From Corynebacterium incognita (GTDB lineage: Bacteria > Actinomycetota > Actinomycetes > Mycobacteriales > Mycobacteriaceae), in assembly GCF_014217255.1 (NCBI RefSeq), contig NZ_CP059404.1, positions 2,108,001 to 2,172,000 on the forward strand: 64,000 nucleotides of DNA. Reading direction: 5' to 3'. The stretch's first letter is position 1. The number at the start of each line of letters is the position of its first letter. Positions 1 to 9,719 of the stretch are shown in pieces. The translations under genes were made by a program, and so were the position numbers. Below the pieces are notes generated by a model that saw only the letters and a program-made list of their open reading frames with translations, was not told the DNA's origin and searched no databases.

Positions 1-3000
1 GTCTGGGCGCCGTTGGCGAAGTCGCCGAACTGCGCCTCCCACGCCACGAGGGCGTCCTTGTTGGCGATGGAGTAGCCGTACTCGAAGCCCATACCGGCGT
101 ACTCGGTGAGTGCCGAGTTGTAGACCAGGAACTTGCCGCCGTTGCCCTTGGACTGTGCCAGTTCGTCGAGGCCGTTGTACTCTGCAGCGGTCTCAGGGTC
201 GTACACGACAGCGTGGCGCTGGGTGAAGGTACCGCGGCGGGAATCCTCACCGGCGAGGCGCACGAGCTTGCCGCCGTTGGCCAGGGAGCCGAAGGCGAGA
301 AGCTCGCCCCAGCCCCAGTCGATGCCGCCTTCGGTGGCAGTCTTCAGGCGCTCCTTGGCCACCTTGGCCACGCGCTTGTGCATCTGGAAGCCCTCCGGCG
401 GGGTGGCGTAAGCTTCGCCGATCTCCTTCATTTCCTCGGCGGTGATGGAGGTGTCCAGGCCGTGCGCCAGTTCCTGAGCGGAAGTGATGCCCACCTGCTC
501 CTCCGGACCAGACTTGTCGGTGGACTTGACGTCGGAGAACACGGCCTCCATCTGCTCGTTGAAGTCGCGTGCAGCCGCCTCGGCCTCTTCAGCGGACAGA
601 TCACCGCGGCCGATGAGCTCCTCGGTGTAGCGCTCGCGGACCGTCTTACGGTCAATGATGCGCTCGTACATCACCGGCTGAGTCATGGTCGGGTCATCAG
701 CCTCATTGTGGCCGCGCAGGCGGTAGCAGATGAGGTCGATGAAGACGTCCTTGCCGAACTCGCGGCGGTACTCGGTGGCTAGCTGACCCACCCATGCAAC
801 GGCCTCTGGGTCGTCGCCGTTGACGTGGAACACCGGGCAGTCGAAGCCCTTAGCCAGGTCGGTGGAGTAGTGGGTGGAACGACCAGAGTCCGGGGTGGTG
901 GTGAAGCCGATCTGGTTGTTGACCACAACGTGGACGGTGCCGCCGGTGGTGTAGCCACGCAGCTGGGACAGGTTGATGGTCTCCTGGACGATGCCAAGGC
1001 CAGCGAAGGAGGCGTCGCCATGTAGCAGCAGCGGGACGACGCTGTAGCCGTTCTCGCCCTTGTCCAGCAGGTCCTGCTTCGCACGGGCCATACCCTCCAT
1101 GACCGGGTTCACGGCCTCGAGGTGGGACGGGTTCGCCGCCAGGGTGATGTCAATTTCGCCCTCGCCGAACATCTGGATGTGGTGGCCCTCGGCGCCTAAG
1201 TGGTACTTCACGTCGCCGGAACCGCCGGCCTGGCCGCCGGTGAAGTTGCCCTCAAACTCGTTGAAGATCTGCGCCAGTGGCTTGCCCACGATGTTGAACA
1301 GCACGTTGAGGCGGCCGCGGTGCGGCATACCGATGACGACCTCGTCCAGACCCTGGCCCGCAGCGGTGTCGATGATGGAGTCCATCAGCGGGATGAGGGA
1401 CTCGGCGCCTTCGAGGGAGAAGCGCTTCTGGCCCACGTACTTGGTCTGCAGGAAGTTCTCGAATGCTTCTGCAGCATTGACCTTCTGCAGGATGTACTTT
1501 TGCTCAGCGTTGGTCGGCTTAGGCTGGCCCGCTTCCAGGCGGTTCTGCAGCCACTCGCGCTCATCGCGGTCGAGGATGTGGGAGTACTCGGAGCCCACCT
1601 TCAGGGTGTAGGCGCTGCGCAGGCGGGAGAGCACCTCGCGCAGGGTCATGGTCTCCTTGCCACCGAAGCCGCCGACGTTGAAGGTACGGTCCAGGTCCCA
1701 AATGGTGAGGCCGTGGGTAGCGATGTCCAAGTCGCGGTGATCCGGGAACGGCAGACCCGGCTGACGCCAGCTCAGCGGGTTAACGTCCGCGAGCAGGTGG
1801 CCGCGGGAACGGTAGGCCTCAATGAGCTGCATGACGCGGGTGTTTTTGTCCACGCCCAGATTCGGCAGGTCCTGTGCCCAGCGCATTGGCTGGTAAGGAA
1901 CGCCCATGGCCTGGAAGAGCTCGTCCCAGAACTTGTCGTCGATAAGCAGCTGGGACATAGTCTTGAGGAAGTCGCCGGACTCGGCACCCTGAATGACGCG
2001 GTGGTCGTAAGTAGAGGTCAGGGTAACCAGGCGGCCAACGCCGAGGTCAGCCAGGCGGTCCGCGGACGCGCCGGCGAACTCTGCCGGGTAGTCCATGGAG
2101 CCCACGCCGATGATGGCGCCGGAGCCCTTGGTCAGGCGCGCGATGGAGTGGCGGGTGCCGATGCCGCCCGGGTTAGTGAGGTTAATGGTGACGCCGGAGA
2201 AGTCATCCATCGTGAGCTTGTTCTTGCGGGAACGAGCAACGATGTCCTCGTAAGCCTCCACGAACTCGGCGAAGTTCTTGTTCTCGGTCTCCTTGATGGA
2301 GGCAACCACCAGGGCGCGGGAGCCGTCCTTCTGGGGCAGGTCAATCGCGAGGCCGAGGTTAATGTGCTCGGGCTGCACGACGGTTGGCTTGCCGTCCTTG
2401 ACCTCGTAGCGCACGTTCATAGCCGGGTGGATCTGGGTGGCCTTCACAATGGCGTAGCCAATGATGTGGGTGAAGGAGATTTTGCCGCCACGGGTGCGCT
2501 TGAGGTGCTCGTTGATCATGGAGCGGTTTTCCCACATGAGCTTGACCGGCATGTCGCGCACGGTGGTAGCGGTGGGGATTTCCAGCGACTCGTCCATGTT
2601 CTTGGCGATAGCCTTGAACATGCCCTTGAGCTGCTTTTCACCGGCCTCGGGGGCCTCGCCGATGCGGTCCATCGGGGACTCCGGCGCCTTCTTGGCGGCC
2701 GCGGCGGCAGGCTTACCCGCCTCTGGCTTGGAAGCGCGTGCATCCTTGGCTGCTTCGGTCACCTTGGTCTCGCGGGTAGCCTGCTTCTCCTCGGTGGAAA
2801 CCTTGGTAGGGGGAACGGCCTGTCCCTTGGATTCCGCCTGCTTGACAGCAGTCGGGGCGGCAGCAGCAGCGCCACCGGACTTCGGTGCGCCGTTCTTCTC
2901 GAAGTAGTCGCGCCACTCCTGATCCACCGACTGGGGATCCTCGCTGTACTGCTGGTACATCTCATCGATCAGCCATGCGTTAGGGCCGTACACGCTCGCA

Positions 3001-3008
3001 TTGCTCAC
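1..3008 (-). CDS. odhA: 2-oxoglutarate dehydrogenase E1 with fused E2-type domain (3' end off window)
   Basis: This is the E1 (thiamine diphosphate) component of the 2-oxoglutarate dehydrogenase complex of the TCA cycle. In corynebacteria OdhA is known to carry an acyltransferase-like domain without a lipoyl domain, fused ahead of E1. The frame opens with GPNAWLIDEM, typical of OdhA N termini, followed by an Ala/Pro/Lys-rich linker. The acyltransferase signature YDHRVIQGAESGDF lies at about 1970-2011 and the ThDP-binding stretch GDASFAGLG at about 990-1019. The frame is still open at base 1 (ALVAWEAQFGDFANGAQ), so about 1002 codons are visible and roughly the last 220 are missing. I chose GTG at 3008 because known OdhA proteins begin MSxAS. 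An in-frame ATG at 3026 would add six residues. Confidence 0.95.
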   Translation of the reverse strand, partial: MSNASVYGPNAWLIDEMYQQYSEDPQSVDQEWRDYFEKNGAPKSGGAAAAAPTAVKQAESKGQAVPPTKVSTEEKQATRETKVTEAAKDARASKPEAGKPAAAAAKKAPESPMDRIGEAPEAGEKQLKGMFKAIAKNMDESLEIPTATTVRDMPVKLMWENRSMINEHLKRTRGGKISFTHIIGYAIVKATQIHPAMNVRYEVKDGKPTVVQPEHINLGLAIDLPQKDGSRALVVASIKETENKNFAEFVEAYEDIVARSRKNKLTMDDFSGVTINLTNPGGIGTRHSIARLTKGSGAIIGVGSMDYPAEFAGASADRLADLGVGRLVTLTSTYDHRVIQGAESGDFLKTMSQLLIDDKFWDELFQAMGVPYQPMRWAQDLPNLGVDKNTRVMQLIEAYRSRGHLLADVNPLSWRQPGLPFPDHRDLDIATHGLTIWDLDRTFNVGGFGGKETMTLREVLSRLRSAYTLKVGSEYSHILDRDEREWLQNRLEAGQPKPTNAEQKYILQKVNAAEAFENFLQTKYVGQKRFSLEGAESLIPLMDSIIDTAAGQGLDEVVIGMPHRGRLNVLFNIVGKPLAQIFNEFEGNFTGGQAGGSGDVKYHLGAEGHHIQMFGEGEIDITLAANPSHLEAVNPVMEGMARAKQDLLDKGENGYSVVPLLLHGDASFAGLGIVQETINLSQLRGYTTGGTVHVVVNNQIGFTTTPDSGRSTHYSTDLAKGFDCPVFHVNGDDPEAVAWVGQLATEYRREFGKDVFIDLICYRLRGHNEADDPTMTQPVMYERIIDRKTVRERYTEELIGRGDLSAEEAEAAARDFNEQMEAVFSDVKSTDKSGPEEQVGITSAQELAHGLDTSITAEEMKEIGEAYATPPEGFQMHKRVAKVAKERLKTATEGGIDWGWGELLAFGSLANGGKLVRLAGEDSRRGTFTQRHAVVYDPETAAEYNGLDELAQSKGNGGKFLVYNSALTEYAGMGFEYGYSIANKDALVAWEAQFGDFANGAQ

Positions 3009-3078
3009 GGCAGAAGCTCGCCTCATTTCCTTGCTGTGTTTTCTTGGCTTTTAACTTTGTCTTTTAGACATTAGTAGC

Positions 3079-3144
3079 ACTTTGAAAAGTGATCCGTCCC
3101 CAATCATACGGGGGAATCATTGATGCACAACGACGGCCGTCGTT
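3079..3144. promoter_or_regulatory. two palindromes upstream of odhA
   Basis: Two dyads lie in the 266 bp between odhA and the next gene: CACTTTGAAAAGTG at 3079-3092 and the perfect AACGACGGCCGTCGTT at 3129-3144. They sit where an odhA promoter or operator would be expected. No regulator is assigned. The second could also be a transcript-end hairpin, but it has no T-tract. Confidence 0.3.
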
Positions 3145-3274
3145 TAACCCCTAAAACGACGCCCGAACCCTTCCGAGTAGGGAGTTTTTTACCCCAAAAA
3201 GGTGTGCTGACAAGCCACCGTACGCAGGGGGAAGAGATATTCCTTTGCCCTGCGGCCCGGCTGGCACCCATGCT

Positions 3275-4060
3275 TTACGACGCGAATTGGCGCACGGTCC
3301 CCGGCAAGGGGTCAAGCTCGTCGTGCGCCGAGGAGATAACCTGCTGCGCCAGCTTGCGGTTGGCCATCGTGCCCAGCACGGCGCCGATACCCAGCGGCAG
3401 GATCTTGGAAAACAGTGACCACCGCAGTTTCTTCGTCGCGCGCTTCATGAAGGCCTTGGTCAAGCGGCCGTTGAGTCCCTGCAGAGTCGGGCCGGAAAAG
3501 TGCGACAGCGTTGCCAGCGAGGTTGCTCCCTTCAGTGAAGCGGTATCACCCAGAACGGTCTCCACGATGGCGGATCCCTTGTTACCCAGCAACACGACGA
3601 GGACCAGGGTGCGCCGCACCTCGGGGTTCCGAATGTCAGCGCCGCGCAGGAAGGCAGAGGCCACGATGTACCAGGCACTGGCGTCGAGGAACACGAGCGA
3701 CTCAGCGCCTACTGCCGCGGCACCGGTTACAAATCCAATACCTGGGATGGCGGAGGTCGCGCCCGCCGCCGCGCCGGTGCCAGAGACAAGCTTGAGGAAG
3801 TGGCCGTCGATAAGCGACTGAATGTCCGCCGGGGACGCATCGGGGTTCTTCTTCACCAGGCTGCGGATGTACTTCTCAATGGCGCTTGACTGCATGGACA
3901 CTGCTCGGTCCAGACCGCCCAAGAGCATCTTTGCCGCGGTGTCGTTGTCGTTAAGACGCTCCGGGGTGACTGCACTGGTCTCGCCCTGCGGGGTCGTCAC
4001 TTCGGTGGAAGACTCGCGCGAAGTGCCAGTGTCATCTTTACCCACACCAAAAAGTCCCAT
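3275..4060 (-). CDS. conserved membrane-associated protein of unknown function
   Basis: I do not recognise this 261-residue protein with certainty. The first 40 residues are polar and Ser/Thr-rich. Residues about 95-135 form a Gly/Ala-rich hydrophobic stretch (SAIPGIGFVTGAAAVGAES). The pattern that follows, a hydrophobic segment and then RGADIRNPEVRRTLVL, loosely resembles EcsC-type proteins. A basic patch (FMKRATKKLRW) precedes another hydrophobic segment near the C terminus. It stands alone between odhA on the same strand and a divergent esterase. The EcsC resemblance is only a pattern match by eye. Confidence 0.7.
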   Translation of the reverse strand: MGLFGVGKDDTGTSRESSTEVTTPQGETSAVTPERLNDNDTAAKMLLGGLDRAVSMQSSAIEKYIRSLVKKNPDASPADIQSLIDGHFLKLVSGTGAAAGATSAIPGIGFVTGAAAVGAESLVFLDASAWYIVASAFLRGADIRNPEVRRTLVLVVLLGNKGSAIVETVLGDTASLKGATSLATLSHFSGPTLQGLNGRLTKAFMKRATKKLRWSLFSKILPLGIGAVLGTMANRKLAQQVISSAHDELDPLPGTVRQFAS

Positions 4061-4208
4061 TTCTCATCATTCCTTCTCTGTGGTGTCGTAAGTTCTAAAT
4101 TCGTTCCTAAGTAAACGCGTGCGATGAGCTTTCCTTATCGCACACCATCATCAACGCTACCGATTTCCCTCCGGTTCCCGTTGAGTCCATATCGTTATTC
4201 TGGAGAAT

Positions 4209-5819
4209 ATGAGCACGCAACCCGGAGCTGATGACGCGGTCGAGGACTTGGACGTCACCGACAACCCCATGCTGGTGCGCACCCGCTTCGGGTGGGTCAA
4301 GGGCGTGGACATGCCTGAGCTGGGGGTGCGTTCCTGGCGTGCCATTCCCTATGGGCAAGAGACCAGCGGCCAGCGCCGCTTCGCGTCGCCGGTACCAGTG
4401 GAACCGTGGGAAGGAGTACTGGAATGCTCGCAGTACGGCAGCCCTGCTCCCCAACCCACGTACTCGTGGACCGACCGAATCGCAGGCGATGAGGACTGTC
4501 TGCATCTAGACATCGTGCGGCGGGCCACGGACGAGAAACTTCCCGTGGTGGTCTACCTGCACGGCGGCTCCTTCATCATGGGGGCAAGTCATGAGCCGAT
4601 GCTGCGGGGGTTTCATTTAGCCCGCACTACGAATGTGGTCTACGTGTCAGTGAATTTTCGTCTTGGGGCGCTGGGTTACCTGGACCTGCGCAGTCTCTCA
4701 GGTGACTGCACGGCGAACCCTGCTGTGGAGGATCAGTTACTGGCTCTGCGTTGGGTGCGGGCCAACATCGCCGCCTTCGGCGGTGACCCGGACAACGTCA
4801 CATTGATGGGGGAGTCCGCCGGCGGCGCCGCGGTGCTGACGTTGATGAGCGTCCCTTCAGCGCACGGTCTCTTCCACCGCGCCTTGGCGCAATCCCCGCC
4901 GATGGGCGTCTTTCACTCGCGGACGCAATCGACGTTCTGGGCACGGGAGTTGGTGTCTAGGCTGGGGTTGCCGCGCTTGGCCTCAGTGGACGACCTACGC
5001 GTGGAGAACTTCGCTGATATCGTCCGGGCGGGACAATCAATGATGTGGGCGGGGCGAGAGTTTCTGCACCTTAACACGTCGTACGCTCCGACCGCGGACG
5101 AGAATTTCCTCCCAGAGCACCCCTTAGCGGCTTTCGCTAATGGCAATCAGGCGCAAGTACCGTTGCTCATCGGCACGAACTCCGACGAGGCAAGTTTCGG
5201 TAAATTCGTCTACCAGCGGCAGAAGAAGCGCAGCAAGGCCGCGCACCGCCTGCTTCGGTCTTTCGATCCGGACGGCGCCCCGGGGGTACTTGCGGCGTAC
5301 AACGATGCGACGGCGCGCTCGGACTTTGCAGAATTGCTGGCCGACGCCCTGTTCTGGGCCCCGGCCACGGCTTTGGCGTCCCGGCACTCGGACAACCACC
5401 CAACGTGGATGTATCGCTATGACTTCGCGCCCCCAGCCCTGCGCTGGGTTGGCTTGGGCGCGATGCATTCACTAGAACTGGCCAACGTCTTTGGCGACAT
5501 GGATGCCTCACGCGTTTCCTTCTTCACCAAACTGGGTGACTCCACAGATATGGAGCGTCTCACGCAAGAAATGCAAGGTTTTTGGGGCGACTTCTTCCAC
5601 GGCAAAGACCTGGATTCCAGCTGGCCTCGTTATGATTGCGACCAGCGCATTACGCGGATCTTCGACGCGGAAAGCTCACTGGAGTACGACCCGAAGGCGG
5701 AGCGGCGTATTGCTTGGGAGGGGTACTCAATGACCGAGTGGGGAGTAGGCCGTCCGGAGATTCTTGAAGCCCTGAGTTTCCTGACGGAGGGGCTCGGTGA
5801 GCCACCCAACGTGCAATAA
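4209..5819 (+). CDS. type B carboxylesterase
   Basis: A 536-residue member of the carboxylesterase/cholinesterase alpha/beta-hydrolase family, expected to hydrolyse carboxylic esters. The oxyanion-hole stretch is YLHGGSFIMG, and the nucleophile elbow GESAGGAA puts the catalytic serine at about residue 203. The acidic member of the triad is probably the Glu in GTNSDEASF, and the histidine is in GAMHSLELANVFGD near residue 421. There is no signal peptide, so it is probably cytoplasmic. The usual bacterial length is about 500 residues, so it is complete. The substrate cannot be read from sequence. Confidence 0.93.
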   Translation: MSTQPGADDAVEDLDVTDNPMLVRTRFGWVKGVDMPELGVRSWRAIPYGQETSGQRRFASPVPVEPWEGVLECSQYGSPAPQPTYSWTDRIAGDEDCLHLDIVRRATDEKLPVVVYLHGGSFIMGASHEPMLRGFHLARTTNVVYVSVNFRLGALGYLDLRSLSGDCTANPAVEDQLLALRWVRANIAAFGGDPDNVTLMGESAGGAAVLTLMSVPSAHGLFHRALAQSPPMGVFHSRTQSTFWARELVSRLGLPRLASVDDLRVENFADIVRAGQSMMWAGREFLHLNTSYAPTADENFLPEHPLAAFANGNQAQVPLLIGTNSDEASFGKFVYQRQKKRSKAAHRLLRSFDPDGAPGVLAAYNDATARSDFAELLADALFWAPATALASRHSDNHPTWMYRYDFAPPALRWVGLGAMHSLELANVFGDMDASRVSFFTKLGDSTDMERLTQEMQGFWGDFFHGKDLDSSWPRYDCDQRITRIFDAESSLEYDPKAERRIAWEGYSMTEWGVGRPEILEALSFLTEGLGEPPNVQ

Positions 5820-5909
5820 ACAGCATTCAGCACACGCGCCCGGGCAATAGTCGGTAGGCTTGGCTTCGCTTTCACATCCACTCTTGAATGCAGATAGGGC
5901 AAAGGGAAA

Positions 5910-6803
5910 ATGAGCTTTTTCGAAGATATTGCCACCGCGTTGGACGCTGAGGGCATTGAATCTCGTGTTAATGATGACGTGATGTTCGTTCCGATCACCT
6001 CGGACCTGGAGATTCAGTTCGTTGAAATCGACCCCATCCTGCCAGCCGCAAACGTGTATATCGCAGCTGCTGACGTGGACGAGGACGATGACGAGTTCGA
6101 GGCGGTCTTGGTGTCCGTGGCGTTCTCTGTCGATGACGCTGTGGAGGCAGTTGCCCGCCACGTTGCCACCGACCAGGTTGTGACCGTCCTGCGCGACCTT
6201 CTCGAAGGCACCGATGAACGCATCGCAGACCTCGAGTTCATGCAAGACGAGTTCAATCCGAACCTCGTTATCGCGGACGTAGCGCAGGAATCCCAGCTGC
6301 GCGTTCTCGTGGAAGTGGTGGATAGCGTCCCTACCGCCGTGGTGCGATTCCTTTCCTTTGACCTCAGCGCTGAGTTCGATGATGACCGTGAAGTGGAGGA
6401 GGATGACTTCTGGATCACCGATGACTCCGATGAGCTTTCCGATGAAGATCGCCAGCGTCTCTTCGGCGACGATGAGGACGACATCGACGTTCTCGGTGCG
6501 GATGACGAGTTCTTGGACATTGAGCCGATAGTCGAGGTGCCGTCAGAAACACTGGAGCTGGGTACCTACACTGATTTCGACCGCCTGTTTAACATCCTGT
6601 CCCTCGTCGCCGACCAAGCCGACGACTGGGAGTCCCAGCTCGTGGAGTTCGATGAAGGTGAATACGACGAGCCTGACGTCTACGACATCTTCGGCGCCGA
6701 CGACTTTGATGACGACGTCGACTACGACGACGAAGACGATGAGCTTGAGGACGACGACGTCGACAGCAGCGACAGCGACAGCACCGACGACAGCAAAAAG
6801 TAA
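5910..6803 (+). CDS. highly acidic protein of unknown function
   Basis: A 297-residue protein with no recognised family. The N-terminal half (about residues 1-150) has regular alternating hydrophobic strands like a folded domain, for example VFVPITSDLEIQFVEIDP. The C-terminal half is dominated by Asp and Glu and ends in an almost unbroken D/E/S tail with two lysines. It starts about 90 bp after the esterase on the same strand, with GGCAAAGGGAAA ahead of the ATG. The clean codon pattern and the antisense shadow of Ser/Arg strings support this strand. Function is not inferred. Confidence 0.8.
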   Translation: MSFFEDIATALDAEGIESRVNDDVMFVPITSDLEIQFVEIDPILPAANVYIAAADVDEDDDEFEAVLVSVAFSVDDAVEAVARHVATDQVVTVLRDLLEGTDERIADLEFMQDEFNPNLVIADVAQESQLRVLVEVVDSVPTAVVRFLSFDLSAEFDDDREVEEDDFWITDDSDELSDEDRQRLFGDDEDDIDVLGADDEFLDIEPIVEVPSETLELGTYTDFDRLFNILSLVADQADDWESQLVEFDEGEYDEPDVYDIFGADDFDDDVDYDDEDDELEDDDVDSSDSDSTDDSKK

Positions 6804-6813
6804 GGGTCAGCGC

Positions 6814-7359
6814 CTACGCCGCTGAGGCAAGGCCCTCGAAGAGAGACACAGGGGAGCGCACGGGCAGGAATGCCTTGTCCACCAACCAGAGGAAGGTGGC
6901 TGCGCTCCCCGTAGTGATCTCGTGGACCGCACCTGACTTTGCGCCAGGCACCAATGCGCGCACCCAGGCCTCGGCCAGCGCCGGGAGTACCGGGTAGCCG
7001 TTGGGATTGGTAATGCGCACGGACACCAAATAAGCCGGTTCCCGGGTCTCGCCAAAACCACGGACGCGCGCCCTGGCACGCGGGCCTACGCGGTGGCGCG
7101 TTAACGTCATGGTGAGATCACCATCGCCCGCGATGTCCGGCAGTTGTTTCTGTGGCGGGCGCCAATCTGGTGTAGGACGCGCCAGGGAGCGCGGGTGATG
7201 CAAGACGCTCTGGAGTGAGTCGAGCGTCTCGCCGTGGTGCTCAAGAATGCGTGCGGTGAGCTCGAAAGTGTTCAATGACGGGCGGCGGTAGTCCATGTGT
7301 TGTTTCATGGTGAGGATATTACGAAGGCGAAAGACATCATCCTGACTGAAATTTCCCAT
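6814..7359 (-). CDS. hypothetical protein
   Basis: A 181-residue protein I do not recognise. It has no signal peptide or membrane segment. The central part (about residues 85-150) contains beta-rich stretches such as AYLVSVRITNPNGYPVLP and ends FLWLVDKAFLPVRSP. It converges on the acidic-protein gene (10 bp between stops) and is divergent from the MFS permease gene. A second in-frame ATG (MKQHMDYRRPS, about 16 codons in) is an alternative start that would leave more promoter space for the permease. Confidence 0.65.
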   Translation of the reverse strand: MGNFSQDDVFRLRNILTMKQHMDYRRPSLNTFELTARILEHHGETLDSLQSVLHHPRSLARPTPDWRPPQKQLPDIAGDGDLTMTLTRHRVGPRARARVRGFGETREPAYLVSVRITNPNGYPVLPALAEAWVRALVPGAKSGAVHEITTGSAATFLWLVDKAFLPVRSPVSLFEGLASAA

Positions 7360-7453
7360 CCTCGAACACGTGTTCTATTCCGGGGTTGTGTGCTGGGTAA
7401 ACGAGGGCATAATTCGCCGAACGTCACGGGAAGGACTACCCTCAGGATTCACC

Positions 7454-8695
7454 ATGGCCGATGCAGAAAAACTTCCTGAACACAAGATTCCTCAAGAAAA
7501 AATTCCTCCTGAGATCTGGATCTTGGTCGTTGCCGCGTTCACTATCGCCCTCGGCTACGGTCTGATCGCGCCGTTGCTCCCGCAATTTGTGGTGAGCTTC
7601 GATGTGACCATGGCCGCTGCAGGTGCCGTGGTTGCCGTTTTCTCAGCGTCGCGGCTCCTGTTTGCGCCTATGTCAGGCAGCCTGGTGGACAAGCTGGGCT
7701 CACGAAAGGTGTATCTCACCGGCCTCATTACTGTTGCGATTACAACGGGGCTCGTGGCCGGCGCCCAGCATTACTGGCATATTCTTGCGCTCCGCGCCCT
7801 CGCGGGTATTGGCTCCACGATGTTTACAGTCTCCGCGATGGGCCTCATCGTGCGTTTGGCGCCGGCGTCCATCCGCGGTAAGTGTTCGGCGACGTACGCC
7901 ACAGCGTTTCTCCTCGGCAACGTCATCGGCCCGGTGCTCGGCGCGTCGTTGTCGTTCCTCGGCTTTCGCCTCCCGTTCCTGATTTACGGTATTGGCGTCG
8001 GACTTGCGGCGGTGTTTGTGTGGTGGCGAATGCCTGCCGACGACATGGTCGAACTCAAGGCCCATGCCAAGCCGGCGATGAGCCTGGGGGAGGCCTGGCG
8101 CGACACGGCCTACCGCGCCGTGCTGACGTCTGGGTTCGCGCAAGGATGGATTAACTTTGGCGTTCGTATTTCGGTTCTCCCGTTGTTCGCCGCCGCTATC
8201 TTTGCCGACGGCGCGGAAGCATCCGGCTATGCCTTAGCGACGTTCGCGGCAGGCAACGCTATCGTGTTGCAGTTCTCCGGTAACCTGGCGGATCGTATCG
8301 GGCGCCGCCCGTTGATCATTGCCGGCTTGCTCGGTTCCGGGTTGTTCATGGGGGTACTCGGTCTTGCGGAATCCATCCCCACGCTGCTGTTGGCCTCAGC
8401 ACTCGCTGGTGCCGCGTCTGGTCTTATTAACCCCGCACAGCAGGCGGTCATCGCCGACATCATTGGCAATGACCGCGCAGGCGGCAAGGTGGTGTCTACC
8501 TTCCAGATGTCCATGGACCTCGGCCAAATCTTCGGCCCCATCCTCATCGGCGCCCTCGCCGACGTGTACGGCTTCACCACAGCCTTCGCCCTCTGCGGTG
8601 CCGTTGCCCTCGTGGGAATCATCGCGTGGGGATTTGGGCGGGAGACGCTGCAGGCGCGAAAGGCTGTGCTGAGGCCGCTGCGTAAGAGGCTCTAG
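7454..8695 (+). CDS. MFS family efflux or uptake permease
   Basis: A 413-residue major facilitator superfamily transporter with about 12 hydrophobic segments. The MFS signature between helices 2 and 3 reads GSLVDKLGSRKVYLTG, and its second-half counterpart is GNLADRIGRRPLIIAG, which supports a complete two-bundle carrier. It resembles the drug/proton antiporter branch, but the substrate is unknown. The frame can be opened further upstream to 7370. I start at ATG 7454 (MADAEKLPEH) because AGGATT precedes it and the upstream residues look non-native. Confidence 0.88.
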   Translation: MADAEKLPEHKIPQEKIPPEIWILVVAAFTIALGYGLIAPLLPQFVVSFDVTMAAAGAVVAVFSASRLLFAPMSGSLVDKLGSRKVYLTGLITVAITTGLVAGAQHYWHILALRALAGIGSTMFTVSAMGLIVRLAPASIRGKCSATYATAFLLGNVIGPVLGASLSFLGFRLPFLIYGIGVGLAAVFVWWRMPADDMVELKAHAKPAMSLGEAWRDTAYRAVLTSGFAQGWINFGVRISVLPLFAAAIFADGAEASGYALATFAAGNAIVLQFSGNLADRIGRRPLIIAGLLGSGLFMGVLGLAESIPTLLLASALAGAASGLINPAQQAVIADIIGNDRAGGKVVSTFQMSMDLGQIFGPILIGALADVYGFTTAFALCGAVALVGIIAWGFGRETLQARKAVLRPLRKRL

Positions 8696-8715
8696 CTACG
8701 TACTTGCTGCGCGGG

Positions 8716-9678
8716 TCACCGCGAGCCCGTGTAAACGATGGCAGGCGCGTGGTGGATGGGATCGCTGCCTTCGGCGACGCGCCACCGCTGTCCTTCCAGC
8801 TCAATGCACGGGTGCGGGGCATTGGGCTCGGATGGGACTAGTCGCACCGCTACAGAATCGCCAGGGCCGGGGACCGGAAGCTCTAGGGTCTCCGCAATGA
8901 GCCGATGAGCCTTGTAGTCGCCCAAGATGACGATTCCTTCTGCGGCCAATGCGGAACGTGCACCGCCATTGCCCCGCACGCGCTTCATATAGTCCTTTTG
9001 CTGGGCTACCGTTGCAATGATGCCGCGAGGGATGAGTCTTTGTTGGGCGCGGCGAAACAGCTCGTTGATGCGGGCTTGACCCGACTTTGGGTTTAGGATG
9101 GCGCGACGATCCTCACTGGAGAGTTGAAGGAGGGTGTTTGGAATCAACGGTTCGTCGTAGAAGGCCCAGGAAATATTCGCGCGTCCCTGGCTTGAGATCG
9201 TTCGTTTGCCATCGCGATTGCCGCCTCTGGTGAGGATGTCGTCGCTGATCTGCACGAACCCCACTCGCCACATCCCCTTGTCGTCATCTGCGTGGCAGAC
9301 CATTGCGTGGTGTCCGAGGGCCTCAGAAGGGATCATCCAACCAAAAGGAGCTTTGGAGTATTTGCAATCAACCTCGTGTCCAAGGATGTCGAAGTCCATC
9401 ACCATGCCGTCGCGGATGAAGCCATCGAAAGCGCGACGGATGTTGATCTCCACAATCGATCCGATGTGTGCAGACTCGGTTTTACTGAGCTGCGAAATGG
9501 AGTAGCGTCCGGTGTTCTGGCCGTCGTAGATTTGGTCGAAAGATTGCCGAAACAATCGGGCGAAAACGCTTCCATCGGGATCCTCATTGCGCATTGCCGT
9601 GGCTAGCTCTTGGGAATGATCAGGGCGTTCCCAGTGGTGAACATCAATTGGGGAACCTAAATCGCTAGCGCCGGACAC
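8716..9678 (-). CDS. NaeI-like type II restriction endonuclease
   Basis: A 320-residue endonuclease very like NaeI (317 residues), which cuts GCCGGC and needs a second effector site (type IIE). From memory of NaeI, residues E70, D86, D95 and K97 align with E77, D95, D104 and K106 here (VEINI, VMDFD and VDCKY). The C-terminal DNA-binding half carries IATVAQQKDYMKRVRGNGG, close to the NaeI sequence. NaeI Leu43, in its ligase-like LYDGQR motif, corresponds to Ile50 in IYDGQN. The frame is open 59 codons further, into the methylase gene. I chose GTG 9678 because AAAGGAG sits five bases before it and the length then matches NaeI. The gene lies 41 bp after the methyltransferase gene and probably shares its transcript. 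Confidence 0.9.
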   Translation of the reverse strand: MSGASDLGSPIDVHHWERPDHSQELATAMRNEDPDGSVFARLFRQSFDQIYDGQNTGRYSISQLSKTESAHIGSIVEINIRRAFDGFIRDGMVMDFDILGHEVDCKYSKAPFGWMIPSEALGHHAMVCHADDDKGMWRVGFVQISDDILTRGGNRDGKRTISSQGRANISWAFYDEPLIPNTLLQLSSEDRRAILNPKSGQARINELFRRAQQRLIPRGIIATVAQQKDYMKRVRGNGGARSALAAEGIVILGDYKAHRLIAETLELPVPGPGDSVAVRLVPSEPNAPHPCIELEGQRWRVAEGSDPIHHAPAIVYTGSR

Positions 9679-9719
9679 TGTGACTCCTTTGGCGAGGTTA
9701 TTGCTGAGCCGCGTAGGCT

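Noticed and set aside
1200..3074. 624-codon open frame on the plus strand
   Set aside because: It is antisense to odhA, whose protein is recognisable throughout. Composition is Val/Leu/Gly-rich with no domain, typical of a GC-rich shadow frame.
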